From assembly GCF_030272615.1 (NCBI RefSeq), contig NC_081415.1, positions 368,719,667 to 368,783,666 of the forward strand: a stretch of DNA of 64,000 bases. The letters run 5' to 3'. The position numbers and the translations under genes were made by a program. The notes under the pieces were generated by a model. The model had not been told where the DNA came from. It saw only the letters and a list, made by a program, of their open reading frames with translations, and ran no database searches. Source of the DNA: Cryptomeria japonica (taxonomy: Eukaryota; Streptophyta; Pinopsida; Cupressales; Cupressaceae). Of the stretch, positions 33,187 through 44,420 are shown piece after piece (the first letter of the stretch is position 1; each line of letters starts with the position of its first letter).

Positions 33187-34284
33187 TGTTGGCATTTTGA
33201 TGATGTTGTGATTGTCATTGATGGACACACACTTGCTTTCTGTACATTTTCTTGATGTATGAGTTATGCTCAACCAGTATTTGTTCCAACCAGTACTATG
33301 TATTATAATCTTTAGACTATCGGTGTTTTGCAGAAGATGTTTACCGGTCACAAACTAACTGAAGACACAAAGCGATATGAAGGCCTCAAGTGGTTCAAGG
33401 ATCTCAAGCGGTACGAAGGAACAAAGTGGTAGTTAACATTTTTCCAGTCTTCATTTCTAACAATTGGTAATCAATAAATTGTATGAACCGGTATTACTCT
33501 GTGATGAGTTATCATCCACCAACACTTTAGCGGCGATTTTTTGTCATGTTACCAAATGTGTCTAGATGCACTAAACCTAGGAACTTGTAATGTAATCCTA
33601 TTGGACCGACATGACATCAGACTCCTTAATAAGGACATCATGTCTAGGGTTTTAGATGATGATGGGGTTTTGAATGTGTGATCATAGAAGAGAAGATTAG
33701 GTATGTGTGAAGAGTAGGAGTGTGGAGATATTTAAGACTGAAGTAATGCTAAAATGCATTAACAATGAGCTATCATGGATCTAACCAAGCATACTATGCT
33801 AGTATCTAGATCACTCACTTATTGATTACTCACATCTTCAACAAGTCTGAAACCCTTAACTGGGTAGGCCTAGCAAAGCCTTTGCAAATCCTCTAACAAG
33901 GTGGTTCACAACTGTGAATCTGAAATCCCTTTACAAGATAGTCTTTAACAGGACTTATCTCCTAACAAAGATCTAGATTCCTAACAGGATCTATTCTGGT
34001 GAAGAACATTGTATGACCTTAACCGGTTTGGTTTCTATTTTGCAGCTAGTTACTTGTGAGTCTCTGCTCACCATGGTTTTTCCCATTTGGGTTTCCACGT
34101 CAAAACTTCTTGTGTTATGGTGATTGTGCTCTTGTGGGTGAATTCTTTGTTTGCTATTTGGTTTGCATTTATCTTAACCAGTTTATTTGTAAATCTATCA
34201 TACCGTTTATCTGCTAAATTGTTTAAGTGTTTGAGTTCAATTTTTTTTGGTATACTAATTCACCCCCCCTCTTACTATTCATCA
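33187..34284 (+). repeat. 3' LTR of L2 (1098 bp)
   Basis: It begins TGTTGGCATTTTGATGATG and ends ACTATTCATCA. It lacks a block present near the middle of the 5' copy (ACCAATATTTCTGTGATGAG at about 27164), which explains most of the length difference. Confidence 0.9.
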
Positions 34285-35271
34285 GCTTTATTCCCACAAT
34301 TTTGTATCACTTATAACGAAGCTCGACCTGAACCACCAACCCTTGAGATAGAAGAAGAAGAAGAAGAAGAAGAAGAAGAAGAAAATCCCTTTGTAACTGA
34401 AAGATTTTATTGAAGAACATATTCTATCCACCAAACACCACTAGGAACTCCGATAGAAATAAATGCCCACTGTCACTCGCTCTCAAAGAAACAAGCAAAG
34501 TGAATCACAACCAGCGTCAAGTATGGGTCGTATATTATCGAACCCTTTGGAGTATACTAATATAAGAGATACAAAGATGACTGAGGAACTTCTCCAAGAA
34601 TGTCAAGAAAACCCCTCATTCCAAAGGCTCATGGAAAGACTTATTGAAGCAAACAAGGAAAAATATATGTTCATGCTAACTAGCAAAGGAGTTAGACTTC
34701 CTGAAGATTTCGATACCGAAAACTTAAGGAATGTAGATGAACAAATTTTTAGAACAAGGTCTAGAAATTACACCTATCAAGACCAACAAAGAGAAGAAGA
34801 AACTCATGACCCAGAAATCATACATGAGCAAAATAAAACACCCGAACACAACCATGCCCAAACTTAGGATAATCTTAATGAAAGGGAAGAAGCTTTGCCT
34901 CGATGTACAAATGTACCCATGGTCGCTCTTACACAAAAAATTCAAATGTTGCAAAGGCAAATGTAGGACATGCAACAAGGAACCACAGTGCGATACTCCT
35001 TGGACGAGATATGTCCTTATCCCTTTGACAGGAGATTAAACATGATACCTTTTCCCCTGAATTCAGATATACCAAAATACAACAAATATGATGGTAAAAG
35101 TGATCCCCGTGATCATGTTCGGGAATTTTGCACCATAAGCCTAGAGTTTGTGCATGATGACACTTATTTAATGAGACTATTCCCAAGAAGTTTGGGAGGG
35201 AAAACAATTGAGTGGTTGTCTAAAATTAAACCTCCTATCAGATCATTTGATGAGTTGGTAAACAAATTTAT
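34285..35271 (+). pseudogene. G gag, N-terminal part
   Basis: After L2 an acidic segment with a GAA run (34350-34384) ends in a stop. A new frame starts at 34463 (MPTVTRSQRNK) and continues in frame past stops at 34865 and 34964. The region from about 34979 holds the Tat-type gag signature: YPFDRRLNMIPFPLNSDIP, YDGKSDPRDHVREFC, and LMRLFPRSLGGKTIEWLSKI. It stops at NKFI (35271), where C3 is inserted. The codon phase continues at 41988 after C3. Gag forms the virus-like particle in the cytoplasm. Confidence 0.85.
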
Positions 35272-36329
35272 TGTTGGTATTTTGGTATGGTTTTGTCATT
35301 GATGTCAACACCTACTAAACTCTTATCAACTCTGGCACTTTGGAGAATCAGCAACATTCACCAGCAAGCAAGTGACTCGTGCATAGTCACCGATATCTGG
35401 TACACCAGCAAGATATAATGATCATCGGCACTTGGAATGATATGGAAAACACATGGTTATGTCGAAGACATCATTTGGACATCTTGTCCTGGAGTTTTGT
35501 TCATTGGTATATTCATAGTTGCATATTTGATGTTACCGGCAAATAGGTTTAGGGTTACACCGGTAGGTTTATCTTTTCCATATCAACATGGCATGCTACA
35601 GAGATGATTAATTATTGTTGTAAATGCATTAAGCCGACATGTTCAATTGGTTATTGCATCGGATATTATATTGTTTGTAAAATGTTTTTATTGTAATATC
35701 TTGTAGAGCACACCTACTAAAATTGGTCTTAGGTTATGGTATAAATGTAAGATCTTATTTGTAAGATCAAGCGTGGAATGTGAAAAAGGATTGTGTGAAG
35801 GTATATGCAAAAATAAGCAGAGCTATACATGCAAACATCATTTGAAGATTGAAGGAAGGTTTTGTGAAGACAATCAGAACTACACTTGTACTAAATCCAG
35901 CATATGAAGATGCTATAATGTGCAGTACATTCTTATTGGATTTAACCATCCAACTGTAGTCAATGTGACTTCCATTTTGTGATTGAGCAGTGAGCTCTAG
36001 GCGGTTGGCCTTTCTGCATGTGCAGACCCCATTTATGTACACTTACTATCTGCAGTAGTATCATCTGATTGTGGGTAAGGTTTCCCACCGTGGTTTTTCC
36101 CCTTGCAGGGTTTCCACTTACAAATATTGGTGTTATGTGTTGTGGATAACTTTGTGTTTATGTTTCATGCACTAATCCTTACCGATATAGAAATTAACTA
36201 TTAAAACTGTCTACCGGCATATTGAACTGGTTTACTGGTATTAAGCATTAAGTTGGTTAAGTTGTTTTTGGTTTAATTTTATATGACAACTGATTCACCC
36301 CCCCTCTCAGTTCTCTCTGAGACCTAACA
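35272..36329 (+). repeat. 5' LTR of C3 (1058 bp)
   Basis: It begins TGTTGGTATTTTGGTATGG and ends GAGACCTAACA. TATAAAT at 35740 is the likely TATA box. CCGTGGTTTTTCCCCTTGC near 36091 and TTCACCCCCCCTCTCAG near 36294 are shared with other elements in the window. It differs from the 3' LTR at scattered positions. Confidence 0.94.
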
Positions 36330-36331
36330 AT

Positions 36332-36343
36332 TGGTATCAGAGC
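36332..36343 (+). other. Primer-binding site of C3
   Basis: TGGTATCAGAGC, an exact Met-tRNA type site two bases after the LTR. Confidence 0.9.
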
Positions 36344-36385
36344 TTAGTCCTCTTTTGCAAAAGTTTAACAGCTTGAGGAGACCCA

Positions 36386-37360
36386 ATGTCTACTAATTAT
36401 TTCAGAAAGGATAGTCCTAAACTTGATGGAACCAACTATGGAATATGGAAGATCGGAATGGAGACACATCTAAATTGCATTGGAAAAGACATCTGGGATG
36501 TTACAAAGAATGGTTATACTGTTGCTGTACAAGGTCAGCCTAGTCCAACTAACTTGACAAAAGATGAGGAAAATGATTCCAAAGCAAGAGAAGCACTTTT
36601 AAGCACATTATCAGATCAACAAATTATGGGACTATCAGATAGGTCTACTGCTAAATCTATTTGGGATTATTTGGAAACACTGAATGAAGGAGATTCCACA
36701 GTCAAAATTGCAAAACTTGAAAGCTTCTGATTCAGGTATGAACATCTGAAAATGGAAGAAGATGAAAGGATTTTTGCTTTTATGGAAAGAGTAAATGAAA
36801 TTGTTTTGGGTATTAAATGTTGTGGAGGAACCTTAAGTGAGGATGAAATTGTTTCAAAAGTTTTAAGAGGATTGCCACCGGCATATAAAATGAAAGTCAC
36901 TGCTATAAATGAGTTAAGAGAAATGCCTAATACATCAGTTACTAGGGATACATTAATTAGGAAACTTTCAGCTTTTGAAATTGAGGAATTTGGTCCTGTT
37001 GCTACTATAAAGACAAATTTGGCCTTTAAAGCATCAACATCATCTGCTCCATCATTTGACAAATCTGATTGGAAAGCCTTTTATGCAAGAGAACTTGAAG
37101 AAAGTAGGAAAGAAAATGAAGAACTTGAAGTACTTGAAGCACTATTTGCAAGGAAAATGCCCAAAGGTTCAGTTGGAAGTAAGTATGAAGGTAAAGCACC
37201 CTTTAAATGTTTTAACTACAATAAGATTGGTCATATGGCTTCAAGATGCCCTGATAGACATGCTAGACTAAGAGAAGAAGCTATAAGAACATACAAACCT
37301 AACCCTGAATATCAGAGATACAGATTTAAGAAGAATAAAGACAAATCTTGTTACATTGTT
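36386..37360 (+). pseudogene. C3 gag
   Basis: ATG at 36386 (MSTNYFRKDSPKLDGTNYGI). The N-terminus has the LDG.NY..W.IGM..HL pattern of Copia gag, followed by a UBN2-type capsid region. An in-frame TGA at 36728 splits it; C5 carries a TGA at the same codon. The zinc knuckle at about 37206 reads CFNYNKIGHMASRC, with the second cysteine replaced by tyrosine, so RNA binding would be impaired. The frame continues without a break into protease. Confidence 0.88.
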
Positions 37361-38771
37361 GATGAAGGTGTGACTGATGATTCTGATGAGGATCCAGCAG
37401 ACAATGGATGGGTTTTTGTTGCTATAACAGAAGATCAACTGGCACCTATTGCTCAACCGGTAGAACAGGCCCTGGTAGCTAAAGTTGAAGTAAAGGATGA
37501 ATGCATCATTGATTCAGGATGCTCTCATCATATGACAGGAGACAAAGGTAAATTCTTGAACTTTCAAGAATACAATGGAGGCTTAGTGAGATTTGGAGAT
37601 GACAAAGCTTGTTCAATCAAAGGTAGGGGTACAATATCTCTTGATGGTAAGCATAACACTGATAATGTTTACTATGTTGAAGGATTAAAGCATAATCTTT
37701 TGAGTGTTGGTCAATTAGTTGAGAAAGGATTTTAGTTACAATTCAAAAATGGAAAATGCAAAATCATGAATAGAACTAGTTTGGAAATTGCAACCGTTAA
37801 TCAGTCTAGAGGTAATATCTTTCATTTAAATAACAATGAAAAGACATGCTTAATTGCACATATAGATGAAAGTTGGTTATGGCATAAGAGACTCTGTCAT
37901 GTAAACTTTGATTGCATGTTAAAGATCAGTACTACTAAGGCAGTTAGAGATTTACCTAAAATTATCAAACCTCAGAATACAGTATGTAACGAATGTCAAT
38001 TTGGAAAACAAGTTAGAGCTAGTTTCAAAAGTATTCCAAAAAAATCAAATAATGCTCTTGATTTGATTCACACTGATTTATGTGGTCCAGCTAGAACTAA
38101 AAGCTTACAAGGTGATAGATATTTCATGCTAATTATTGATGACTATTCTAGAATGTGGGATTACTTTTCTCAGAGAAAAATCAGAAGCACTTGGAAAGTT
38201 CAAACTGTTCAAAGCAATGGTAGAAAATGAAACCGGTAAGAAAATCAAATGTTTAAGATCAGATCAAGGAGGTGAATTTACATCTAAGGAATTTAATACA
38301 TTCTGTGAAGTAAATGGAATCAAAAGACAGCTATCAACACCTCGGACACCACAGCAGAATGGAGTTGTTGAAAGGAAAAATAGAACTATCTTGGATGCAG
38401 CAAGAAGTATGTTATCAGAAGCAAACCTACCACATGTATATTGGAGAGAAGCAATCAGTATAGTGGTCTATACATTCAACAAATTTCACATCAAAGGTGA
38501 AACCGATAAGACCCCTCATGAACTATGGTTTGGTAATACTCCTACTCTTAAGTATTTCAGAATTTTTGGAAGTAAATGTTATATCAGAAGAGATGAGTAT
38601 ATTGGTAAATTTGATCTTAGAAGTGATGAAGGAATATTTCTTGGTTATTCATCTAAGAGCAAGGCATATAGATGTTTTAACAAAAGATTGCAGAAAATTG
38701 TTGAAAGTACAAATGTAAAGATTGATGAACAATTCAGAGGAACTTCAAGGTATATAGACTCTGAATCGTAA
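37361..38771 (+). pseudogene. C3 protease and integrase
   Basis: The protease motif DSGCSHHMTG at about 37511 is intact. A TAG at 37733 replaces the Gln codon found in C5. The pre-integrase zinc region (WLWHKRLCHVNF ... CNECQFGKQ) and the integrase core follow: first Asp in LIHTDLCGP (about 38074), second in LRSDQGGEF (about 38260), Glu in NGVVERKNRT (about 38369). A small deletion near 38155, within DDYSRM, shifts the frame between the first and second catalytic residues. The region ends at a TAA at 38769 in the linker to reverse transcriptase. Confidence 0.88.
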
Positions 38772-40537
38772 ACAGAAATTTTGACAAATGAACCTACTTT
38801 AAATCCACTGGTACAGAATGAAGATCCAATTACCCTGGTATCATCAGAGGATTCCACAGTAATTGAGGAACAACAGCAAACCAAGACACCCTTGTATGTA
38901 AGACTGAATCATTCTGAAGAACAGATAATTGGAAACAAGTTTAAAGGAGTTATGACAAGAGGAAGATTGGCAAATGAAGAGGTATGTATTATTTCTCAAA
39001 TTGAACCATCATCTGTTAATGAGGCATGTGAAGATAAATTTTAGATTAAAGCTATGGAAGAAGAATTAAAACAAATTGAGAAAAATAACACTTGGACATT
39101 AGTTCCCCGGCCTAAAGATAAAAATGTAATTGGAACCAAATGGGTATTCAGAAACAAACTTAATGAAGATGGTAAGGTTGTTAGAAATAAAGCAAGACTA
39201 GTGTGTAAGGGATATTCTCAGAAAGAAGGAGTTGATTACAATGAAACCTTTGCACCAGTAGCTAGAATTGAGGCAGTCTGATTATTTTTGGCTTTTGCAG
39301 CACACAAGAACCACAAAGTTTATCAAATGGATATTAAATGTGCATTTTTTAATGGAGATCTTGAAGAGGAAGTATACATTCAACAACCTGGTGGATTTTC
39401 TTTGACAGATGACAATGATATGGTTTGCAGGTTAAGGAAAGCTCTGTATGGACTAAAACAAGCTCCAAGAGCTTGGTATGCAAGATTGGATAAGTATCTT
39501 TTAAAGATTGGTTTTACTAAAGGAAATGTAGACAACAATTTATATTATAAAGTAACTAATGATGACATCTTGATTATAGAAGTATTTGTTGATGATATAA
39601 TCTTTGGAGGAGAAGATGGATTATGTAAGGAATTTTCTATTAAAATGCAGCAAGAATTTGAAATGTCTATGATTGGAGAAATAAAATTCTTTTTAGGATT
39701 GCAGATTTCACAGAGTGATAAAGGTATATTCTTAGGTCAATCCAAATACTTAAAAGAGTTACTAAAGAAATTCGAGATGGAGAACTCTAAACCGGTAAGC
39801 ACACCTATGACAACAAATGACAAATTGTCACAAAGGGATGAATCTACACCTGTTAATCCATTAGATACAAATCTATGATAGAAGGTTTACTGTATTTGAC
39901 ACAAACCAAACCTAATATTATGAATGCAGTATGTATTGTTTCAAGATTTCAAAGTAATCCTAGAGAAAATCATGAATCAGCAATAAAAAGGATTTTTCGG
40001 TACTTACAAGGCACTATAAATCTTGGATTATGGTATCCTAGAGATGAAAAATTTGAATTATATGCATACATAGATGCAAATTGGGTAGGAGATGTGGATG
40101 ATAGAAAAAGCACCACCGGCGGAGCATTCTTTCTTGGAAACAGACTAGTTTCTTGGTTGAGTAAGAAACAAAGTTGTACATCTTTATCAACAGCAAAATC
40201 AGAATATGTTGCAGCAGCAACTAACTGTACACAGGTACCATGGCTTAAGCAAATGTTGAAAGACATAAAGGTAAAATGCAAGGAACCTATTACTATCTAT
40301 TGTGATAACACTGCAGCAATTGATATATCTAAGAATCTGGTATTACATTCTAAAACCAAACATGTTTCTATCAAACTAAATTTTCGAAGGGAAAATGTTG
40401 AAGCAAAGGAGATAAAACTGGTTTATGTGAATACTAAAGAGCAGATTGTAGATATTTTCACTAAACCTTTGCCTAAGGAGACTTTTGAATATCTCAGAGA
40501 TCAACTTGGAGTCATACCACCACCGGTAGAGACTTAG
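38772..40537 (+). pseudogene. C3 reverse transcriptase and RNase H
   Basis: The Copia reverse transcriptase is recognisable from [19 protein letters not shown] (39093) through QMDIKCAFFNGDLEEEVYI, KALYGLKQAPRAW and the active-site FVDDIIFGG (about 39584). RNase H carries YIDANWVGDVDDRKSTTGG (about 40063), a SEYVAAATN segment and CDNTAAIDISKN. Stops at 39042 (Trp to stop) and 39279 (Arg to stop) and a one-base loss near 39866 inactivate it. The end at 40537 is the same as in C5 (LGVIPPPVET). Confidence 0.9.
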
Positions 40538-40925
40538 ACAGTTGATGATTGTCATCAACCGACAGAATTAACAAAGAAATCTTTTATTCCGGTTTTTTAT
40601 GAGAAGCTACTTCTCAGGGGGAGTAGTTGGTATACTGAATTGATTGGTATTTTGCATATGAACTTGGTTTTATTGTAACTTTGGCATTTGATGTCAAAGG
40701 GGGAGAGATTCGTATGGAAAAACTTTGAGAAACACAAGGAAAACACATGTTGCTCCCAGGGGGAGAGATTGTTGTTTAGGAGAGATTATTACTCTCTATA
40801 TTTATATTTTGATTTATGGTTATGATCTTTTTTGAAAATTGTTGGTTTTTGGTATTTGGCATTTATGTTTTGGCACTTTGATGGTTTTTCCATCTTGTGT
40901 TGCCATCAATGCCAAAGGGGGAGAT
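40538..40925 (+). other. 3' untranslated region and polypurine block of C3
   Basis: Several AGGGGGAG phrases (about 40616, 40699, 40759) precede the terminal block TTGCCATCAATGCCAAA (40901-40917) plus GGGGGAGA, directly before the LTR. The repeated purine phrases may be extra plus-strand primers. Confidence 0.75.
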
Positions 40926-41982
40926 TGTTGGTATTTTGGTATGGTTTTGTCATTGATGTCAACACCTACTAAACTCTTATCAACTCTGGCACTTTGGAGA
41001 ATCAGCAACATTCATCGGCAAGCAAGTGACTCATGCCCAGTCATCGGTATCTGGTACACCAGCAAGATATAATGATCACCAGCACTTGGAATGATATGGA
41101 AAACACATGGTTATGTCGAAGACATCATTTGGACATCTTGTCCTGGAGTTTTGTTCATTGGTATATTCATAGTTGCTATTTGTTGTTAACGGCAAATAGG
41201 TCTAGGGTTACACCAGCAAGTTTATCTTTTCCATATCAACATGGCACGCTATGGAGATGATTAATTATTGTTGTAAATGCATTAAGCCGACATGTTCAAT
41301 CGGTTATTGCATTGGATATTATATTGTTTGTAAAATATTTTTATTGTAATATCTTTTAGAGCTGACCTACTAAAATTGGTCTTAGGTTATGGTATAAATG
41401 TAAGATCTTGTTTGTAAGATCAAGTGTGGAATGTGAAAAAGGATTGTGTGAAGGTATATGCGAAAATAAGCAGAGCTATACAAGCAGACATCATTTGAAG
41501 ATTGAAGGAAGGTTTTGTGAAGACAATCATAACTACACCGATACTAAATCTAGCATATGAAGATGCTATTTTGTGCAGTACATTCTTATTGGATTTAACC
41601 ATCCAACTGTAGTCAGTGTGACTCCCATTTTGTGATTGAGCAGTGAGCTCTAGGCGGTTGGCCTTTCTGCATGTGCAGACCCCATTTATGTACACTTACT
41701 ATCTGCAGTAGTATCATCTGATTGTGGGTAAGGTTTCCCACCGTGGTTTTTCCCCTTACAGGGTTTCCACTTACAAATATTGGTGTTATGTGTTGTGGAT
41801 AACTTTGTGTTTATGCTTCATGCACTAATCCTTACCGATATAGCAATTAACTATTAAAACTGTCTACCGGCATATTGAACTGGTTTACCAGTATTAAGAA
41901 TTAAGTTGGTTAAGTTGTTTTTGGTTTAAATTTATTTGACAACTAATTCACCCCTCCTCTTAGTTGTCTCCAGGACCTAACA
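40926..41982 (+). repeat. 3' LTR of C3 (1057 bp)
   Basis: Near-identical to the 5' LTR with scattered, mostly transition changes (for example TTCATCGGCAAG against TTCACCAGCAAG). It ends GGACCTAACA. Confidence 0.94.
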
Positions 41983-43390
41983 ACTATCACACAAGACTCC
42001 TATAATATTCAACACGCAATCACCATGTTGGATGTATGTAACACCAAACAAAAAAATAATGAAACATTCATGGTATTTCTTCAACGTTGGAGACGTATGG
42101 TTTCGAGATATCCTCGAGATGTGCCTGAAAAGGAAAAGATGGAGATCTTTATCAACAATCTAAATAGTGAGATGAGTTATCAACTCAAACTCCAATGCAT
42201 ACCATCTTTTGCCAAGTTAATTGAAAATGGAATCCAAGTAGAGGAAGTTTGCATCAAGAAAGGAACATTGAAGTTCTTTAGAGAAGGAACTAACTCATCC
42301 AACAGTAACTCCTTTAACAATCAAAACAACAACAACACCTTAGACAAATCCATATTTTGGACAAGAATAAAAAATGTTGTTGATGAGGGAGGAGTTGATG
42401 CTAATGATATGAAGTAAAAACAACCAGTATTATCTTTATCAGGTAACCCACAGTCTAACAAAAATCAAAAAGGTGTTAATCAAGGCCCTAACACTTATCC
42501 ACAAAATAACAATCAAGGACCTTCAATTTCAAACATCAACAACAATACCCAAGGCAACAACAATAACCAAGGCAACAATGCTAACCGAGGGAATAATACA
42601 AACCAAAGAGGTAACTCCAACACTTTCCCAAATGAACGCATCTACACACCATTGGGGCAAACCTTAGAATCAGCATTTCAAGAACTCTTGGCTAACAAGA
42701 TTATCACATTGTCGGCCAGAAAACAACTTTGAACCCCAGATCAAACCACCTTGGTGGAATGACTCGCATTTCTGTGATTTTTATCGCAAAAAAGGACAAC
42801 ACATAAATGATTGCATGAGGCTTAAGAATATTGTTTAGGATATGATCGATAGAGGTGATTTAACGATTGATGGTCTCAAAACAAATGGTGACTGTGACGC
42901 TTTTAAAAATCCTCTTCTGAATTACAACAAAGAAGGAGCTTCATCATCAAACGATACAAGGGGAGCTCGTATAAATCACTTGTACAACACCACCATCAAT
43001 CACATATCAACAGATGACAACGAAATAAATGTCATAAAAATCAAGGACAAACAAGACCATGCATCAATCAATGTTACAACTAGAGCTCAAAAATACATCT
43101 TGAAAGGGCATACATCAACATCCACCACTATCCCCAAGACTCAATATGATTTGGTTAATCAACTGCAAATAAATCCCGCTCAAATATCCATACTCGAGTT
43201 ACTCAAACTCTCACCGAAACATAAGGACATCTTAGAACAAGCACTAGTTGAAACAAATGTTCCTCAAGATCTAGACATTGATAAATTCCAAGCCATGGCG
43301 GCTCATATGAAAGGGCCTCATAACCTCACCTTTTCCAAACATGATAATATATCTTTGAGTCGTCCACATAACACTCCCCTTCATATTTAA
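41983..43390 (+). pseudogene. G gag, C-terminal part
   Basis: Continues the gag interrupted at 35271: the frame resumes as DSYNIQHAITMLDV and passes KQKNNETFMVFLQRWRRM, VPEKEKMEIFINNL and FAKLIENGIQVEE, all standard Tat gag motifs. A stop at 42415 is followed by an Asn/Gln-rich low-complexity stretch with further breaks, then WWNDSHFCDFYRKKG and HINDCMRLKN (about 42754-42830), a Tat-type zinc-binding motif. The part at 42842-43390 bridges to protease. Confidence 0.83.
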
Positions 43391-44420
43391 GTCTTAGTCT
43401 ATAAACATCAAGTTAAAAGAGTATTAATAGATGGAGGAGCTGGTCTTAATATTTGTACTTTAAAACTTATATGTGCACTAGGCTTCTCTGAACAATCTAT
43501 TGATCCACACAAAAAGATCACCATCAAGACATATGATGATGAAGAAAGATCATCCAAAGGAATACTAATACTACCTATTTAGGTAGGACCGATACAAAGG
43601 GACACTATGTGCCAAGTCTTAGACATAGACTTAACATACAATATTTTATTGGGTCATCCTTACATACATGAAATGTAAGCAGTGCCTTCAACATACCATT
43701 AGTGTGTCAATTTCCCATATAATGGATAGGAAATTTCTATATCTACCAATAATAATCCTTTTCAACATTGCAATGCTATGAGGGTTGCTCAAGACAGCCT
43801 AGTTCCACACAATAGGGAAGCTCGAGCTTCCTCAGCATTAGATCATCATCAATAAAAGCTCAAGTCTTTATCCATAGACTTCAAACAAAAGATGAAAATA
43901 AAAGAGCAAGGCATGGGAGAATACTCTTTCGAACCCGTGTGTCTATCTAAATTGCCAACATCACCAAAATCTCATTGACAACCTTCTACATCGACATATC
44001 AAGAAACACATCCCATCACCAATTTTGACGGTAAATTTATCCAATTGGGCACACTAGCAAATTAATCAGAAGAGAAAGACATCCTTAGTTGGCTATACAA
44101 GGATGAGGAAAAGGTCAGAGCTTCTACTCTGGAGGTGGCCATACCAATACAACAATATGAAAAAGGATTCTTGATCATGCAACAGATGGGATACAATGGC
44201 AAAGGACCTATAGGCAAGAATCAAGAAGGCATTACAGAACTACTACAGCCTCCTTCACAATTTTCTTGAGACAAAATAGGACTGGGATATGGACGCAGCA
44301 TACCACCTAGGAAAAAACAAACTAAGTATCAAAAACCTCGGTGGAAAGAAAAAATGAAATACAACAAGAACTCGTGGCAAGAGGCACTACACCAAGTAGC
44401 AGAATCAACAAGGAAAGAGT
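43391..44420 (+). pseudogene. G protease and G-patch-like segment
   Basis: The aspartic protease region reads LIDGGAGLNICTLKLICALG from about 43424, with the catalytic Asp in DGG, and continues to DIDLTYNILLGHPYIHEM (about 43624-43677). Stops occur near 43579 and 43675. About 510 bases on, MQQMGYNGKGPIGKNQEG (44176-44229) followed by KIGLGYG is a G-patch-like motif, typical of the Tat group. No frame is open across the whole stretch. Confidence 0.8.

Larger units (their letters stand above)
26837..34284 (+). mobile_element. L2: complete large non-autonomous LTR retrotransposon
   Basis: 7448 bp with two LTRs of 1125 and 1098 bp, a Met-tRNA type primer-binding site, ORF1, ORF2 and a polypurine block. 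Flanking target copies are ACTTT (26832-26836) and GCTTT (34285-34289), one base apart. It has no protease, integrase or reverse transcriptase. Its polypurine block reads GCCATCAATGCCAAAGGGAG, nearly identical to C3, C4 and C5. Both ORFs correspond to those of L1 although the two are strongly diverged. L2 is inserted in the leader/gag boundary of G. Confidence 0.88.
35272..41982 (+). mobile_element. C3: complete Copia retrotransposon, coding region decayed
   Basis: 6711 bp with LTRs of 1058 and 1057 bp, an exact Met-tRNA primer-binding site, gag-protease-integrase-reverse transcriptase-RNase H (Copia order) and a polypurine block. Target copies are TTTAT (35267-35271) and ACTAT (41983-41987), differing at two of five positions. 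G gag reads through when C3 and one copy are discounted, so the boundaries are sound. It is the same family as C5 (54980-61648) but in the opposite orientation. Confidence 0.93.

Noticed and set aside
39970-40281. Minus-strand frames opposite C3 RNase H, and the equivalent at 56631-56951
   Set aside because: Antisense shadows of the RNase H coding sequence.
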